From contig JAFQQJ010000049.1 in NCBI GenBank assembly GCA_017411325.1, positions 1-50,555 of the forward strand: a stretch of 50,555 bases of DNA. Reading direction: 5' to 3'. Source of the DNA: Clostridia bacterium (GTDB lineage: Bacteria; Bacillota; Clostridia; CAKSNL01; HGM11501). The notes below the pieces were generated by a model. It searched no databases, was not told the origin of the DNA, and saw only the letters and a program-made list of their open reading frames with translations. The position numbers and the translations under genes are program-made. Positions 32,875 through 41,388 of this stretch are shown piece after piece; positions within the stretch are counted from its first letter, which is position 1; each line of letters begins with the position of its first letter.

Positions 32875-35800
32875 ATGAAAACATTTAAGAATATTTTATC
32901 TTTAATATTGTTAACTGCGCTTTTGGTATCCTCTCTGTCCCTTTCCGTATTTGCGGAAAGCGGAGAAATTCCCGCAAAGGCAGATTGGACGATTGCGGCA
33001 AGCTCCTATTTCGGAGGCTGCGATCCTGAAAAGGCTATAGACGGAAACAATAAAACCTACTGGCATTCATATTACGAGGTGGAAGGCGGAGTTGCCGTAA
33101 ATCCTGATTCAGTGCCTTACTATCTTTATGTTACCCTTCCTTCGGTAACGGAGTTTTCGGGAATAAATATAACTCCCAGAGCGGATTCCGGTGCACAGAT
33201 AAATGAAATAAGTGTGTATGTTTCTGATACGGCTGCTGACAATAACGCCGATGCAGCCTGGGTGCTTGTGGCTGATAAAGTAGCGTTTGCAACTCCCACG
33301 GTGGGAGATCAGACACCTCTTAATATTGATTTCGGAATGAATGTCAAAGCAAAGAAATTTATGCTTGTAATAACAAAGACAAGCAACAACTACGGAACGA
33401 TTGCCGAAATCGATCTTGCGGCAAGAAATGACAGGTATACCGTTGCATCCTCTGCGGAGCTTTTGGAATATCACAAAATCAAGAACAACACAGTTCTTTC
33501 GGATAAGAGTGAGTGGGAAATCAGTGTAAACTCCGGTGAGGGAAGCATAAGAAAGGCAATTGACGGAATAGTTGCCGATGATAACTACTGGCATTCATAC
33601 TTCACGGCAGACGGAGCAACCATAACCTATCACGACATACCGCCCTATAATATATACATAACATTCCCGGAAAAAACCGTAATCTCACATCTTGATGTTA
33701 TACCGAGACAGGATTTAAAAAACGGCTGTCCCCTTGAGATTAACTTCTATGCTGCTGACAGCGATGGCGGGGAAATGTATCTTCTTGAAGAAAAGCTTAC
33801 CTATGAATCAGGATATGCGGCAAGAGTAATAGACCTGGCTTCCAACATAGCCGCAAAGAAAATTCTCATAAACATAACGGGAGGTAACGGCGGTTACGGA
33901 TGTATTTCCGAAATCAATATTACGGGTAACAACGCAGAAAAGCCTTTTTCTGCCCTTGATACCTATATTGATACGGCAAAATATGCAAGAAAATATGAAA
34001 TAAGCAAAAACTACTTTGAAATTTCGTGTGACTATACAGGAAACTGGAGCGGTAATGTTATCAATAATATGATTGACGGTTCTGAATCCACAATTTGGCA
34101 GACGGACAATCTCAATAAATTGGGGATTCAGTGGACAAAGCCCACCGTTACTGTGGATATGCTGGATGACTATACAATAAGCGAGATAACATATTTCCCG
34201 AGACAGTCTGATGACCATCACGGCCACTGGACAAAGTTTACCCTTCAGACAAGTAGCGACGGCGTAAGCTATACTGATGTTGCCGATTATACATTTGCTT
34301 TGGGCTACGATCTTCAGGTAATAGAGCTTGATAATCCCATAAAATGCAGATATATAAGGTTTAAGAGCATAACAGGTAACGGAGGCTATGTAGGCGGAGG
34401 AGAGCTTTACTTCTATCAGACCTATGACGGCCTTGCCGAGTATAACGAGCGCTATGGCGGAACCTTCCATTTAGAGTACGGATCAGCAGATGTATACTGC
34501 GAAAAGGGAGCTGCCCCCGGCGATTATACTCTTGACGGCCCCATCGAAGTAAAGGACGGAACCACCTATGTGCCCCTCTTAAGCTTTGTAAATCAGCTTA
34601 TCTACAAAGGAAGTGCGACGGAGGATAAGACAAACGACTTAAGAAAAATTACCGTTTCACTTAACGGCGGACTTAAAACCTTCACCCTTCAGGAGAACAA
34701 TCATTTTGTATATTCTCTCGATAACAAATACGGTGATGTGCGCTATACGATGTATAAGCTTCCTTATGTGAAGAATGATATTTTCTATGTACCGCTTCAT
34801 TTCCTTTGCGAGCTTGTGGGCTACGAGGAATCCTATGACGGAGAGACTCTCACTTTGGTGAAGGTTGATTTCAATATGTATGACACCGTTGAGTGGATTG
34901 ATCCCGCCAAGAGCTTTGCTACATATAAAGTAAACTATGACCTTGGGCTTGATGGAATCGGTACAATTGAAGATGGCAGAGAATATGACGAGGTTAAGGT
35001 TGGAACAGGCGTACTGCTTCCTTCTGTTGAAACTGAAATCGGCTATAAATTTGACGGATGGTACTATCCCGGCAGAATAAAGCTTCTTGCGGGAAAGAGT
35101 GAGGAAGCCTATAATCCTGCAAGTGATGTGACACTTTATGCGGCATATACAGAAATTGAAAACCTTGATGAGATAAAGGCAGAAATGATTTCTCTTCTTA
35201 AGGAGACAGATCTTTCGCTTTACAGAACAGCAGAGAGAAAAGAAGTTGAAGAGATAATTTCTTCAGCTGAGGCAAATATCAATTCAGCGGAAACAAAAGA
35301 AGAAATAAGCGATTTCTATACTGCTGCGAAAGCTGATATAGATGCGGTAGCTACCGATGAAGAAATGACAAAGGCAGAGGATGAAACAGGTCTTAAGCTT
35401 ACGGTTACCAACACAAGCGGCGGATATGTAACACTCAATGATGAACCTGTTTCGGGCACAGTTGTTGTTGCGGCAGGTGCAAAAGTTGCATTGGAGGCAT
35501 ATCCCGACACTGGTACCGGTACATTCAAGGCATGGATTGACGGAACAACCAAAAAAGTGCTGAGCTTGGAGCCGGAATATGTTTTTGATATGTATTTGAA
35601 GCGCCATATAATTGCACTGTTTACAGACGGTTCCTTGGAGAATGAAGTGTTTGCAAGCTTTATAACAAGGAATAATCAGTATGCAAAATACACCTATGTT
35701 GAGAAGGGTGCGGATACAAACACTGTAGCACCCGATGAAAAGCAGATGTATGTTACAGGCTATACCTTCAACGGCTGGAACCCCGGTCTCGGAATTATAA

Positions 35801-36468
35801 ACAAGAACACCGATTATAAAGGTAATTACGAAAAGGAAATAAATACGTATACCGTTACCGTAAAGGGTGGCAGTGAAATTGACAACGGCAGCGAATTTAC
35901 GGCAGAGTATAATGATGTGTACATAGTAAAAGCAGATACTCCCGCCAAAGGCCTTGTATTTGCAGGCTGGAAGCTTAACGGACAGCTTGTATCCTATGAC
36001 GAGGAATACAGCTTCGGTGTATTTAATGATATTGAGCTTGAAGCAACTTTCGCAAAATCTGTTGTAAAGAATCCTCTGGTTGTAATGCTTGATGCTGCAA
36101 AGAATATTTATAACGGAAGCAATATAGCATCCTTTATGGCTGATGTATATCTGCCCGGAGAAATGACCTTCATTGAAGCAGGAATACTTTACGCAAAGAC
36201 CAAGGTCGATAAGGGAACTCTTGTTATATCGAATCTTGGAACAACTATTGACGGCAAGGAAATAAAGCGTACAATAGTTACAAAAGATACTATGTTCAAG
36301 CTTACCGCAAGCTACGGAGAGCTTGGTATAACGGCAAGAGGATATCTCATATACCTTGATGAAAACGGCGAAAAGAAGACCATATATACCGACACAACAT
36401 ATATTGTTGAAGAGGCAACAGAGGATGTCGGCGGAGAAATCGAGGAAGATGTGGATTTCGACCTCTGA
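32875..36468 (+). CDS. Secreted CBM32, stalk and InlB-repeat protein
   Basis: A 1197-residue exported protein with signal peptide 1-27 (ending SVFA) and AGGAGGGG before the ATG. Three F5/8 type C modules lie at about 32-185, 210-355 and 379-519, each with the AIDGxxxTYWHS or MIDGSESTIWQ turn. A stalk domain is at about 531-665 (GTTYVPLLSFVNQL, FYVPLHFLCELVGY). Then come a Listeria-Bacteroides (InlB B) type repeat at about 682-760 (YKFDGWYYPGR), an acidic helical bundle at about 762-839, and three or four bacterial Ig-like repeats to the end (KAWIDG, YTFNGWNPG, FAGWKLNGQ). The N-terminal part parallels the CBM32 partner at 8802. Likely a large surface adhesin or glycan binder. Confidence 0.82.
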   Translation: MKTFKNILSLILLTALLVSSLSLSVFAESGEIPAKADWTIAASSYFGGCDPEKAIDGNNKTYWHSYYEVEGGVAVNPDSVPYYLYVTLPSVTEFSGINITPRADSGAQINEISVYVSDTAADNNADAAWVLVADKVAFATPTVGDQTPLNIDFGMNVKAKKFMLVITKTSNNYGTIAEIDLAARNDRYTVASSAELLEYHKIKNNTVLSDKSEWEISVNSGEGSIRKAIDGIVADDNYWHSYFTADGATITYHDIPPYNIYITFPEKTVISHLDVIPRQDLKNGCPLEINFYAADSDGGEMYLLEEKLTYESGYAARVIDLASNIAAKKILINITGGNGGYGCISEINITGNNAEKPFSALDTYIDTAKYARKYEISKNYFEISCDYTGNWSGNVINNMIDGSESTIWQTDNLNKLGIQWTKPTVTVDMLDDYTISEITYFPRQSDDHHGHWTKFTLQTSSDGVSYTDVADYTFALGYDLQVIELDNPIKCRYIRFKSITGNGGYVGGGELYFYQTYDGLAEYNERYGGTFHLEYGSADVYCEKGAAPGDYTLDGPIEVKDGTTYVPLLSFVNQLIYKGSATEDKTNDLRKITVSLNGGLKTFTLQENNHFVYSLDNKYGDVRYTMYKLPYVKNDIFYVPLHFLCELVGYEESYDGETLTLVKVDFNMYDTVEWIDPAKSFATYKVNYDLGLDGIGTIEDGREYDEVKVGTGVLLPSVETEIGYKFDGWYYPGRIKLLAGKSEEAYNPASDVTLYAAYTEIENLDEIKAEMISLLKETDLSLYRTAERKEVEEIISSAEANINSAETKEEISDFYTAAKADIDAVATDEEMTKAEDETGLKLTVTNTSGGYVTLNDEPVSGTVVVAAGAKVALEAYPDTGTGTFKAWIDGTTKKVLSLEPEYVFDMYLKRHIIALFTDGSLENEVFASFITRNNQYAKYTYVEKGADTNTVAPDEKQMYVTGYTFNGWNPGLGIINKNTDYKGNYEKEINTYTVTVKGGSEIDNGSEFTAEYNDVYIVKADTPAKGLVFAGWKLNGQLVSYDEEYSFGVFNDIELEATFAKSVVKNPLVVMLDAAKNIYNGSNIASFMADVYLPGEMTFIEAGILYAKTKVDKGTLVISNLGTTIDGKEIKRTIVTKDTMFKLTASYGELGITARGYLIYLDENGEKKTIYTDTTYIVEEATEDVGGEIEEDVDFDL

Positions 36469-36475
36469 TCTTTGA

Positions 36476-36514
36476 TAAAAAAGCATTCACTTATGAAAAG
36501 TGAATGCTTTTTTT
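36476..36514 (+). terminator. Terminator after the CBM32/InlB-repeat gene
   Basis: AAAAAAGCATTCAC and GTGAATGCTTTTTTT form a perfect stem with a TTATGAAAA loop and a T tail. Confidence 0.92.
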
Positions 36515-36547
36515 ATCTCATTTTATCGAAATTTGTGAATAAAAACA

Positions 36548-36576
36548 TTGACCTTTTTGCATATTTATGCTATAAT
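36548..36576 (+). promoter_or_regulatory. Promoter of the 2-oxoacid oxidoreductase operon
   Basis: TTGACC at 36548-36553, a 17-base spacer, and a perfect TATAAT at 36571-36576, 40 bases before the first gene at 36617. Confidence 0.8.
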
Positions 36577-36616
36577 TAATACTTAAATCATATGTTGAGT
36601 GAAAGAGGCAGAGCTT

Positions 36617-37237
36617 ATGAAACGAATCAACATATTCGTAGGGCATTACGGAAGCGGAAAAACAGAGCTTGCCGTAAACTTTGCGATAAAAAATAAAGCA
36701 GATATAATTGCCGATCTTGATACCGTAAATCCTTATTTCAGAACCAACGATGCAAGAAAAATATTGGAAGATGCAGGAATCCGTGTTGTGGCGCCATATT
36801 ATGCGGGCACCAATGTGGATTTGCCGTCACTTCCTCCTGAGGTTTATGCGGCGTTTACGGAAGAGAAAGCAGCGGTTCTTGATATTGGCGGCGATGATGA
36901 CGGTGCGGCGGTTCTGGGAAGATTCAAAAACTATATTACGGAAGATAATTCGGAAGTTTATTTCGTGATAAATGTTTTAAGACCTGAAACCGATACTCCC
37001 GATAAGATAATCGAAATGATAAGGGCAATTGAATATACCTCAAGGCTTAAGGTGACATGCCTTGTAAACAACACAAACCTTATGGAAGAAACCACCTACA
37101 AACACGTTTTAAAAGGCGAGGAGATAGTTAAAAAGGTTTCGGAAATGACAGATATTCCTTTTTTCGGCAATGCCGTTAAAAAGGAACTGGCAAAAGAAAA
37201 AGACTTTGCACTGGATAAATATATTATGATGCTATAA
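36617..37237 (+). CDS. P-loop ATPase linked to 2-oxoacid:ferredoxin oxidoreductase
   Basis: A 206-residue soluble protein with Walker A GHYGSGKTELA at residues 9-19 and a Walker B-like AVLDIGGDDDGAAVLGRF near 93-110. Conserved stretches are DLDTVNPYFRTNDA and PPEVYAAF. It resembles SIMIBI-class P-loop proteins, which include maturation and partition ATPases. I recall the same gene in front of vor/kor clusters of other Clostridia, but its job is unknown to me. ATG 36617 is preferred over GTG 36599 because AAAGAGG precedes it at proper spacing. First gene of the operon, 18 bases before the ferredoxin subunit. Confidence 0.75.
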   Translation: MKRINIFVGHYGSGKTELAVNFAIKNKADIIADLDTVNPYFRTNDARKILEDAGIRVVAPYYAGTNVDLPSLPPEVYAAFTEEKAAVLDIGGDDDGAAVLGRFKNYITEDNSEVYFVINVLRPETDTPDKIIEMIRAIEYTSRLKVTCLVNNTNLMEETTYKHVLKGEEIVKKVSEMTDIPFFGNAVKKELAKEKDFALDKYIMML

Positions 37238-37255
37238 AAGAAAGGAATGATTCAT

Positions 37256-37462
37256 ATGTCAAAGGCTCATTTCAATGAAGAAATATGTAAAGGCTGCGGT
37301 CTTTGCACAACAGTTTGTCCCAAGAAGATTGTTGAAATCAACAAGGATAAGCTCAACAAAAAAGGATACAATCCTGCCGGAGTAACCGATATTGATAAGT
37401 GTATCGGCTGCGCGTTCTGCGCCATGATTTGTCCGGATTGTGCTATAGAAGTAAAGGAGTGA
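37256..37462 (+). CDS. Ferredoxin-like delta subunit, 2 x [4Fe-4S]
   Basis: A 68-residue iron-sulfur protein with two complete cluster motifs, CKGCGLCTTVCP and CIGCAFCAMICP. It corresponds to the small electron-transfer (delta) subunit of VOR/KOR-type oxidoreductases and passes electrons from the TPP site to ferredoxin. I prefer ATG 37256 over 37247 because AAAGGA stands directly against the earlier codon. It is followed six bases later by the alpha-type subunit. The spacing indicates one complex. Confidence 0.92.
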   Translation: MSKAHFNEEICKGCGLCTTVCPKKIVEINKDKLNKKGYNPAGVTDIDKCIGCAFCAMICPDCAIEVKE

Positions 37463-37467
37463 CAAAA

Positions 37468-38535
37468 ATGGAAGAGAAAGTTTTAATGAAAGGTAACGAA
37501 GCTCTGGCGCGTGCGGCTATCGAAGCAGGATGCCGTCATTTCTTCGGATATCCCATAACTCCTCAGACAGAGGTTGCTGCCTATATGGCAAAGCAGATGC
37601 CTAAAATCGGTGGCGTTTTCCTTCAGGCAGAAAGTGAAGTTTCCGCTATAAATATGGTATACGGTGCAGCAGGTGCGGGTGCAAGAGTTATGACATCCTC
37701 ATCAAGCCCCGGAATAAGCTTAAAGTCCGAGGGTATTTCCTACATAGCGGGAAGCGACCTTCCCTGCGTAATATGTAACATCGTAAGAGGCGGCCCCGGT
37801 CTTGGCGGTATTCAGCCTGCACAGAGCGACTATTTCCAGGCAACAAAGGGCGGCGGACACGGCGATTATCACTTAATCGTGCTTGCTCCCGCTTCAGTTC
37901 AAGAAATGGTTGACCTTGTTAAGGAAGCTTTTGACCTTGCTGACTTTTACAGAATGCCCGTTATGATTATGGGTGACGGTATGCTCGGTCAGATGATGGA
38001 GCCTGTTGTTTTCGGAAACTACAAGAGCAAAAAAGAACTTGCCGAAAAGACATGGGCGACAGTTGGCACGGATATGAAGAGAAGTCACAACATCGTAAAC
38101 TCTCTTTACATCACTCCCGAAGAGCTTGAAAAGTTAGTTCAGGAGCGCTATAAGAAATATGCCGTAATCGAAGAGGAAGAGGCAAGAGCGGAAGAATATA
38201 TGTGCGAGGATGCAGATATTATCATTGCGGCGTACGGCACAATTGCCCGTGTTGCAAAGTCTGCCATCCAAAGAGCAAGGGCAAAGGGTATAAAGGTCGG
38301 CTTAATCCGTCCCATCACACTCTGGCCTTTCCCCACAAAGACTTTTGCTAAATATGCAGGCAAGGTAAAGTCCTTCCTTTCCGTTGAAATGAGCATGGGA
38401 CAGATGATTGAGGACGTTCGTCTTGCACTTGAAGGTAAGACACCCGTTGATTTCTACGGACGTACCGGCGGTATGATTCCCAGCCCCGAAGAAATTGTTG
38501 AAAAATTGGAAGCTATGACAGGAGGCGTAAAATAA
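37468..38535 (+). CDS. vorB: 2-oxoisovalerate/2-oxoglutarate ferredoxin oxidoreductase, VorB/KorA subunit
   Basis: A 355-residue subunit. It carries the pyrimidine-binding part, [52 protein letters not shown], and a second domain with [14 protein letters not shown] and [10 protein letters not shown]. The complex oxidises a 2-oxoacid to acyl-CoA plus CO2 and reduces ferredoxin. Sequence features and length are those of the proteins annotated VorB, so branched-chain 2-oxoacids are likely, but 2-oxoglutarate cannot be excluded. AAGGAGTG precedes ATG 37468; an earlier frame from 37399 lies inside the ferredoxin gene. It overlaps the next gene (TAATG). Confidence 0.93.
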   Translation: MEEKVLMKGNEALARAAIEAGCRHFFGYPITPQTEVAAYMAKQMPKIGGVFLQAESEVSAINMVYGAAGAGARVMTSSSSPGISLKSEGISYIAGSDLPCVICNIVRGGPGLGGIQPAQSDYFQATKGGGHGDYHLIVLAPASVQEMVDLVKEAFDLADFYRMPVMIMGDGMLGQMMEPVVFGNYKSKKELAEKTWATVGTDMKRSHNIVNSLYITPEELEKLVQERYKKYAVIEEEEARAEEYMCEDADIIIAAYGTIARVAKSAIQRARAKGIKVGLIRPITLWPFPTKTFAKYAGKVKSFLSVEMSMGQMIEDVRLALEGKTPVDFYGRTGGMIPSPEEIVEKLEAMTGGVK

Positions 38536-39278
38536 TGGCGACATTTAAAAGACCTCACGCACTTTGCGATGTAACGCTCCATTATTGCCCCGGCTGCAAT
38601 CACGGTATTGTTCACCGTCTTGTTGCAGAGGTAATTGACGAGCTTGGTATTGAAGGCAAGACAATAGGTGTTGCACCTGTTGGATGTGCAGTTTTTGCAT
38701 ATAACTACTTTAACTGCGATATGCAGGAGGCGGCTCACGGAAGAGCGCCCGCTGTTGCAACCGGTATTAAGAGAGTTCACCCCGATAACGTGGTATTCAC
38801 CTATCAGGGCGACGGAGATTTAGCTGCAATCGGTACTGCAGAAACAGTTCACGCGGCAGCAAGAGGGGAGAACATCACCGTAATTTTCATAAACAATGCA
38901 ATTTACGGTATGACAGGAGGTCAGATGGCTCCCACAACACTTCCCGGTCAGGTAACGCAGACATCTCCCTACGGCAGAAACACCGAAACTCAGGGCCATC
39001 CCATAAGAGTTTCTGAAATGCTTTCCACACTTGACGGTGTGGCACTTGCCCAGAGATGTGCGGTTAACAACATAAAGAACATCACCGAGACAAAGAAGGC
39101 AATAAAGAAGGCTTTCCAGAATCAGATTGATAAGAAAGGCTTTTCTATCGTAGAAGTTTTATCCACCTGTCCTACAAACTGGGGACTTTCACCCGTTGAG
39201 GCATTAAAGTGGCTTGAAGACAATATGATGCCTTATTATCCTCTTGGCGTATACAAAGATAAGGACGGTGACAAATAA
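38535..39278 (+). CDS. 2-oxoacid ferredoxin oxidoreductase, TPP-binding subunit
   Basis: A 247-residue subunit that binds thiamine pyrophosphate. Motifs are [13 protein letters not shown] near the N-terminus, APVGCAVF, the TPP/Mg loop [17 protein letters not shown], and [16 protein letters not shown], with SPYGRN further on. It corresponds to VorA/KorB. It starts within the stop of the preceding gene (TAATG) and ends overlapping the next gene the same way, so all three subunits are translationally coupled. Confidence 0.94.
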   Translation: MATFKRPHALCDVTLHYCPGCNHGIVHRLVAEVIDELGIEGKTIGVAPVGCAVFAYNYFNCDMQEAAHGRAPAVATGIKRVHPDNVVFTYQGDGDLAAIGTAETVHAAARGENITVIFINNAIYGMTGGQMAPTTLPGQVTQTSPYGRNTETQGHPIRVSEMLSTLDGVALAQRCAVNNIKNITETKKAIKKAFQNQIDKKGFSIVEVLSTCPTNWGLSPVEALKWLEDNMMPYYPLGVYKDKDGDK

Positions 39279-39808
39279 TGGCAACACATGAAATAATACT
39301 TGCCGGTTTCGGCGGTCAGGGTATCCTTTTTGCAGGTAAGCTTTTAGCATATTGCGGAATGGTAGCTGACAAGGAGCTTTCCTGGCTTCCTTCCTACGGT
39401 CCCGAAATGCGAGGCGGAACATGTAACTGTCACGTTATTCTGTCCGATGAGCCCGTAAGCTCTCCTCTTATCACAAAGCCCACCGTTTTATTTGCAATGA
39501 ATCAGCCTTCACTTGATAAGTTCATTGATTCTGTTGCAGAGGGCGGAGTTGTAGTTTATGACTCTTCTCTTATTTCCGAGGGTGTTAAGAGAACAGACGT
39601 TACTGTTGTTGATGTTCCCGCAACAAAGCTTGCAAATGAAATGGGTGCATCAAAGCTTGCAAATATGATTCTGACAGGCGCAATGATTAAGGCAACAGGT
39701 CTTGCTGATATCGAAACAGTTGAAAAAGCTCTTTCAAAGGTAATCCCTGCTAAGAAGGCAGATATGCTGGAGCTTAACTTAAACTGCATCAAAAAAGGTA
39801 TGGAATAA
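39278..39808 (+). CDS. 2-oxoacid ferredoxin oxidoreductase, gamma subunit
   Basis: A 176-residue subunit with the classical pattern IILAGFGGQGILFAGKLLAY at the N-terminus, LPSYGPEMRGGTCNCHVILS and AMNQPSLDKF. The gamma subunit forms the CoA-binding region of the complex. It overlaps the TPP subunit stop (TAATG) and is the last gene before a strong terminator. The five-gene operon is thus ATPase, ferredoxin, B, A and C subunits. Confidence 0.94.
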   Translation: MATHEIILAGFGGQGILFAGKLLAYCGMVADKELSWLPSYGPEMRGGTCNCHVILSDEPVSSPLITKPTVLFAMNQPSLDKFIDSVAEGGVVVYDSSLISEGVKRTDVTVVDVPATKLANEMGASKLANMILTGAMIKATGLADIETVEKALSKVIPAKKADMLELNLNCIKKGME

Positions 39809-39810
39809 TA

Positions 39811-39847
39811 GAAAAGGCAAAAGTTTTCACTTTTGCCTTTTTTTCTT
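39811..39847 (+). terminator. Terminator after the oxidoreductase operon
   Basis: AAAAGGCAAAAG and CTTTTGCCTTTTTTT pair perfectly around TTTTCA, followed by a T run. Confidence 0.92.
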
Positions 39848-39895
39848 TTGGCTTGCTGTTTCTGAATAAGTGTGGTAGAATAGATTTAACAAAGT

Positions 39896-40046
39896 TAAGT
39901 CTATTCAGCTAAATTACTTCGTAGCTAAATTGACTGCGGCAACTAAGAGCGAATTTAATTTAGCTATTTCGAAGAAACAATTTAGCTATCGAATGAAATG
40001 AGATAATTTAACATTGAACGAAATTCAAATTTAGCTATATTTTGGT
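39896..40046. repeat. Short palindrome array, locus 2
   Basis: At least six AGCTAAATT or ATTTAGCTA units in both orientations, spaced by short turns such as ACTTCGTAG, ACTGCGGC and TTTCGAAGAAAC. It is of the same kind as 41225-41340. No gene is present from 39848 to 40118. The array lies just upstream of the metallopeptidase-like gene and could form serial hairpins in its leader. Confidence 0.55.
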
Positions 40047-40124
40047 CTTAATTTGATATGATTTTATTAAGAGTGTCAAATATTGTTGTAAAATGTAAAT
40101 AAGAATTTTACGGAGGCAGTGTAT

Positions 40125-40925
40125 ATGGATAATCAAATAATCATAAAGGATGTTATTTCTGAATTTAAGAGGTTCTTAAATTGGGAAACTCAATCATTTG
40201 ATAATTGGGAAACAGTAGATATTTTTATTGCTGAAACATTAAGTGAAGCATGGATTTTAGCAAGACCATACGATGAACACAAGTTTTTAAATAAAGAATT
40301 CAAGAAAATGGTTGATAGTGCCAATGGCAAATGGCTTGAAAAAGCAGATTCTGCAGATTCATATAAAATCATTTTATCTACCAAACATTGTGATTCTATT
40401 CAGGATGTAGTTAAGACTCTTGTGCATGAAATGAGACATTGTCTTGATTATCAGAATTCTGTAAAACATTTGTCTTTTGATGATTATCATTCGGGAAATC
40501 GTTATTACAATAATTGGAGTGAATTTAGAGCAGTTTATTCACATACTCGCTATGAATTTTTTACCAAATATTCGAGCAATATGAGTAATAAAGAGGTTTT
40601 TGATATACTTGCAGAAATTTTGGGAAAGAACTCTTCCGACTCCGTAACAGGATTGATTCGAAGTGAGAACGACCTTGAAGATACTTTGTATTACCTTAGT
40701 AGATATATCGGCGGTTCTCGTGCTGTTCGTAATATTAATTTGCAATCTATAAATGCAGAGGTTTTCCATTTGTGGACGTTGACCCCGCAGTATATTATTG
40801 AGAATTTCGGATCTGTTTTTTATATTGGAAACGAATGGGATGAAACTGAGGTATGTGAATTAGATGCAGTTCCCAAAACCTATTATTATCCAATGTTGGT
40901 AGACCGGCTTGCTGAAAAGCAGTGA
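40125..40925 (+). CDS. Putative zinc metallopeptidase-like protein, unknown family
   Basis: A 266-residue soluble protein without signal peptide. Residues 101-105 are HEMRH, an HExxH zinc motif in a helix VVKTLVHEMRHCLDY, and Glu133 in NNWSEFRAVYSH lies 28 residues after, where a third ligand is found in gluzincin-type enzymes. I recognise no named family beyond this. ATG 40125 is preferred over GTG 40119, since GGAGG at 40112-40116 gives normal spacing. Codon use is clearly richer in A and T than in all neighbours, and the gene lies between two repeat arrays and a MITE, so I infer recent horizontal acquisition. It could belong to a small defence, toxin or regulatory cargo. Confidence 0.7.
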   Translation: MDNQIIIKDVISEFKRFLNWETQSFDNWETVDIFIAETLSEAWILARPYDEHKFLNKEFKKMVDSANGKWLEKADSADSYKIILSTKHCDSIQDVVKTLVHEMRHCLDYQNSVKHLSFDDYHSGNRYYNNWSEFRAVYSHTRYEFFTKYSSNMSNKEVFDILAEILGKNSSDSVTGLIRSENDLEDTLYYLSRYIGGSRAVRNINLQSINAEVFHLWTLTPQYIIENFGSVFYIGNEWDETEVCELDAVPKTYYYPMLVDRLAEKQ

Positions 40926-41012
40926 TATTTTATTCTGCAAATTTATATTTATCTATTTTTTGTCGCAACTTGATATGAACTATATAAATATGTCGAATTT
41001 TGGCGAAATAAG

Positions 41013-41149
41013 AAAGCCTCCCCTGTGTAAGGGGAGGTGGGTGTAGGCAAAATCAGACTAATTTTGCTGAAACTCGGAGGGGTTGTAAAAAAGTTAAACA
41101 ATCCCTCAGTCAGCTACGCTGACAGCTCCCTTTACACAAGGGAGCCTTT
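41013..41149. repeat. MITE-like element, copy B
   Basis: A 137-bp element with 24-bp imperfect inverted ends, AAAGCCTCCCCTGTGTAAGG and the reverse of CTTTACACAAGGGAGCCTTT. The interior has a GTCAGCTACGCTGAC palindrome and an AAAATCAGACTAATTTTG inverted repeat. Its right part nearly matches copy A at 556-667. No coding capacity. Confidence 0.75.
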
Positions 41150-41224
41150 GAAAGGTTTGCATCTAAACCTTATGCCTCGCAATTACTGAAAAAGCTTGGC
41201 ATCTGGATTATACAGTCTTTATAT

Positions 41225-41340
41225 AATGAATTCAACGAAGTTGAATTCAGCTAAATTCGCCTGACGGCGAGCTAAATGTGCTAAAGTATGCTAAATTGAC
41301 TTATCGTCAGCTATAAGGCGAATTTGATTTAGCTATCTGT
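41225..41340. repeat. Short palindrome array, locus 3
   Basis: Units of AGCTAAATT, GTGCTAAA and TTGATTTAGCTA joined by mini-palindromes: ATTCAACGAAGTTGAAT, TCGCCTGACGGCGA and GACTTATCGTC. It lies 75 bases after MITE copy B and just upstream of the aldolase gene. Apart from the MITE and this array, 40926-41388 holds nothing that looks like a gene. Confidence 0.55.
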
Positions 41341-41388
41341 AATTAAGCGATTTTCTGTTACAAAAATAATTAAGTTTTAGGAGGATAT

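Noticed and set aside
35284..36486. Long minus-strand open frame of 400 codons
   Set aside because: It lies antisense to the CBM32/InlB-repeat gene, has no ribosome-binding site, an improbable composition rich in Cys, and no known motif, while the plus-strand frame has a signal peptide and domains.
39896..41340. Possible CRISPR arrays
   Set aside because: The repeated cores are short, occur in both orientations and with irregular spacing, and no cas gene is near.
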